Positions 62,785 to 64,000 of a stretch of DNA of 64,000 nt are shown here, piece by piece. The notes beneath the pieces are model-generated. The model did no database searches. It was given only the letters and a program-made list of their open reading frames with translations, and had not been told where the DNA came from. A program made the translations under genes and the position numbers. The stretch is from Bradyrhizobium sp. SK17 (GTDB taxonomy: Bacteria; Pseudomonadota; Alphaproteobacteria; Rhizobiales; Xanthobacteraceae): NCBI RefSeq assembly GCF_002831585.1, contig NZ_CP025113.1:2867001-2931000 (forward strand), in the 5' to 3' direction. How positions within the stretch are numbered: position 1 is the first letter of the stretch; the number at the start of each line of letters is the position of its first letter.

Positions 62785-64000
62785 TCAACCCGGGAACGTG
62801 TAAGCCGTCTTCACCGTGGTGTAGAACTCGCGGGCATAGGCGCCCTGCTCGCGTGCGCCGTAGCTCGAGCCTTTGCGGCCGCCGAACGGCACGTGGTAGT
62901 CGACGCCGGCGGTCGGCAGATTGACCATCACCATGCCGGCCTCGCTGTTGCGCTTGTAGTGCGAGGCGTATTTCAGGCTCGTGGTGCAGATGCCCGAGGC
63001 GAGGCCGAACTCGGTGTCGTTGGAGATCGCCAGCGCTTCCTCATAATCCTTGGCACGGATCACGCAGGCGACCGGACCGAAGATCTCCTCGCGGGCGATC
63101 CGCATCTGGTTGGTTGCGCCGGTGAACAGCGCCGGTTGCAGATAGAAGCCTGGCGTCTCGCGGTTCAACAGCTCGCCGCCCCAATGCAGCCGGGCGCCTT
63201 CGTCCTGACCGATCTTGATGTAGCGGAGGTCCTGGTCGAGCTGGCTCTGGTCGACGACCGGGCCGACATGCACGCCGCTCTTCAAGGCGTCATCAACGGA
63301 AAGACCCTTCATGCGCTCGGTCATCGCATCGACGAAGCGGTCATGAATGCCCGCGGTGACGATCAGTCGCGAGGACGCCGTGCAGCGCTGGCCGGTCGAG
63401 AAATAAGCGCCGTTGACGGCGACCTCGACCGCGACCTTGACGTCGGCGTCGTCGAGCACCACCAGCGGGTTCTTGCCGCCCATCTCGAGCTGGAACTTCT
63501 TCATCGGATTGGAGAGCACGCAAGCCTGCGCGATCTTGCGGCCGGTCTGCACCGATCCCGTGAAGGAGATCGCGGCGACGTCGGGATGATCCAGCAGCGT
63601 CTGGCCGACCACCGAGCCCGAACCGACCACGAGGTTGAAGACCCCAGCCGGAATGCCGGAGCGCGCAATGATCTCGGACAATGCGTGGGCCGAGCCCGGC
63701 ACCAGCTCGGCCGGCTTGAACACGACCGTGTTGCCGTAGCAGAGCGCGGGGGCGATCTTCCACGCCGGGATCGCGATCGGGAAATTCCACGGCGTGATCA
63801 TGCCGACGACGCCGACCGGCTCGCGGGTGATCTCGACATCGAGACCTGGACGCACCGATGCGCCTTTCTCGCCCATCAGCCGCAGCGCTTCGCCGGCGAA
63901 GAACGCGAAGATCTGCCCGGCGCGCGCCACCTCGCCGATGCCCTCGGGGAGCGTCTTGCCTTCCTCGCGCGCGAGCAGGCGGCCGAGCTCTTCCTTGCGA
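62785..64000 (-). CDS. NAD(P)-dependent aldehyde dehydrogenase, 2-oxoglutarate-semialdehyde type, partial
   Basis: The N-terminus lies beyond the right edge; about 405 C-terminal residues are visible, and the frame stays open to base 64000 ([20 protein letters not shown] precedes the ATG at 63930). Motifs: cofactor site [20 protein letters not shown], catalytic Glu in [14 protein letters not shown], catalytic Cys in [15 protein letters not shown], and [20 protein letters not shown]. The ending [20 protein letters not shown] and FYTTVKTAY matches 2,5-dioxovalerate dehydrogenases, which finish glucarate/galactarate catabolism. That fits the adjacent garD. Confidence 0.92.
   Translation of the reverse strand, partial: RKEELGRLLAREEGKTLPEGIGEVARAGQIFAFFAGEALRLMGEKGASVRPGLDVEITREPVGVVGMITPWNFPIAIPAWKIAPALCYGNTVVFKPAELVPGSAHALSEIIARSGIPAGVFNLVVGSGSVVGQTLLDHPDVAAISFTGSVQTGRKIAQACVLSNPMKKFQLEMGGKNPLVVLDDADVKVAVEVAVNGAYFSTGQRCTASSRLIVTAGIHDRFVDAMTERMKGLSVDDALKSGVHVGPVVDQSQLDQDLRYIKIGQDEGARLHWGGELLNRETPGFYLQPALFTGATNQMRIAREEIFGPVACVIRAKDYEEALAISNDTEFGLASGICTTSLKYASHYKRNSEAGMVMVNLPTAGVDYHVPFGGRKGSSYGAREQGAYAREFYTTVKTAYTFPG

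Overview
The window reads as chromosomal DNA of a Bradyrhizobium-like alphaproteobacterium. The signs are high GC, dense branched-chain amino-acid type ABC transporters, several AraC/LysR/IclR/TetR regulators, PQQ alcohol oxidation, lanmodulin, and short palindromic repeats of the kind I know from Bradyrhizobium. Genus assignment is an inference from protein style, not a computed match. I saw no phage genes, insertion sequences, CRISPR array, rRNA or tRNA.

Layout. 1-6.4 kb: a minus-strand Liv-type uptake operon (binding protein, AraC regulator, two permeases, two ATPases); the last ATPase is fused to a Tm-1-like (UPF0261) domain and runs off the edge. 6.4-7.3 kb: repeat-rich spacer. 7.3-12.7 kb: a nitroalkane-oxidase-like acyl-CoA dehydrogenase relative, a Tat-exported prolyl oligopeptidase, an AraC regulator and a 65-aa protein. 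12.8-21.9 kb: a vitamin B12 block. metE and nrdAB, both B12-independent enzymes, each have a cobalamin riboswitch in the leader, and two unrecognised genes lie between them. NrdB has the residue pattern of a class Ic R2 protein. 21.9-27.7 kb: small regulator/target pairs (SDR/LysR, secreted protein/LysR, TetR/EamA exporter with matched operators). 27.7-34.7 kb: TonB receptor plus DUF2946 protein, PRC-barrel protein, a divergent solitary EF-Tu paralogue, an outer-membrane protein and an SDR.

34.7-41.5 kb is the most striking part: a TonB receptor, a LuxR-type response regulator, a PQQ quinohaemoprotein alcohol dehydrogenase and lanmodulin. The receptor, dehydrogenase and lanmodulin genes each have the same 15-bp palindrome, CGGGAA-N3-TTCCCG, upstream. 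I interpret this as a small metal/alcohol regulon whose regulator may be the response regulator encoded in its middle.

41.5-45.7 kb: a LysR-controlled operon for the lower gallate/protocatechuate 4,5-cleavage path (transporter, LigJ-like hydratase, RraA/LigK-like aldolase). 45.8-53.5 kb: an ABC importer lacking its binding protein, a class I amidotransferase, a membrane protein, cytochrome b561 and the divergent Lrp/ald pair. 53.6-60.5 kb: an IclR-controlled operon of LeuC-, LeuD- and LeuB-like enzymes translationally coupled to a nitrate/taurine-type ABC importer, which looks like a catabolic module for an unknown hydroxy-acid. 60.5-64 kb: two tiny proteins, then galactarate dehydratase and a 2-oxoglutarate-semialdehyde-type dehydrogenase separated by a large palindromic repeat.
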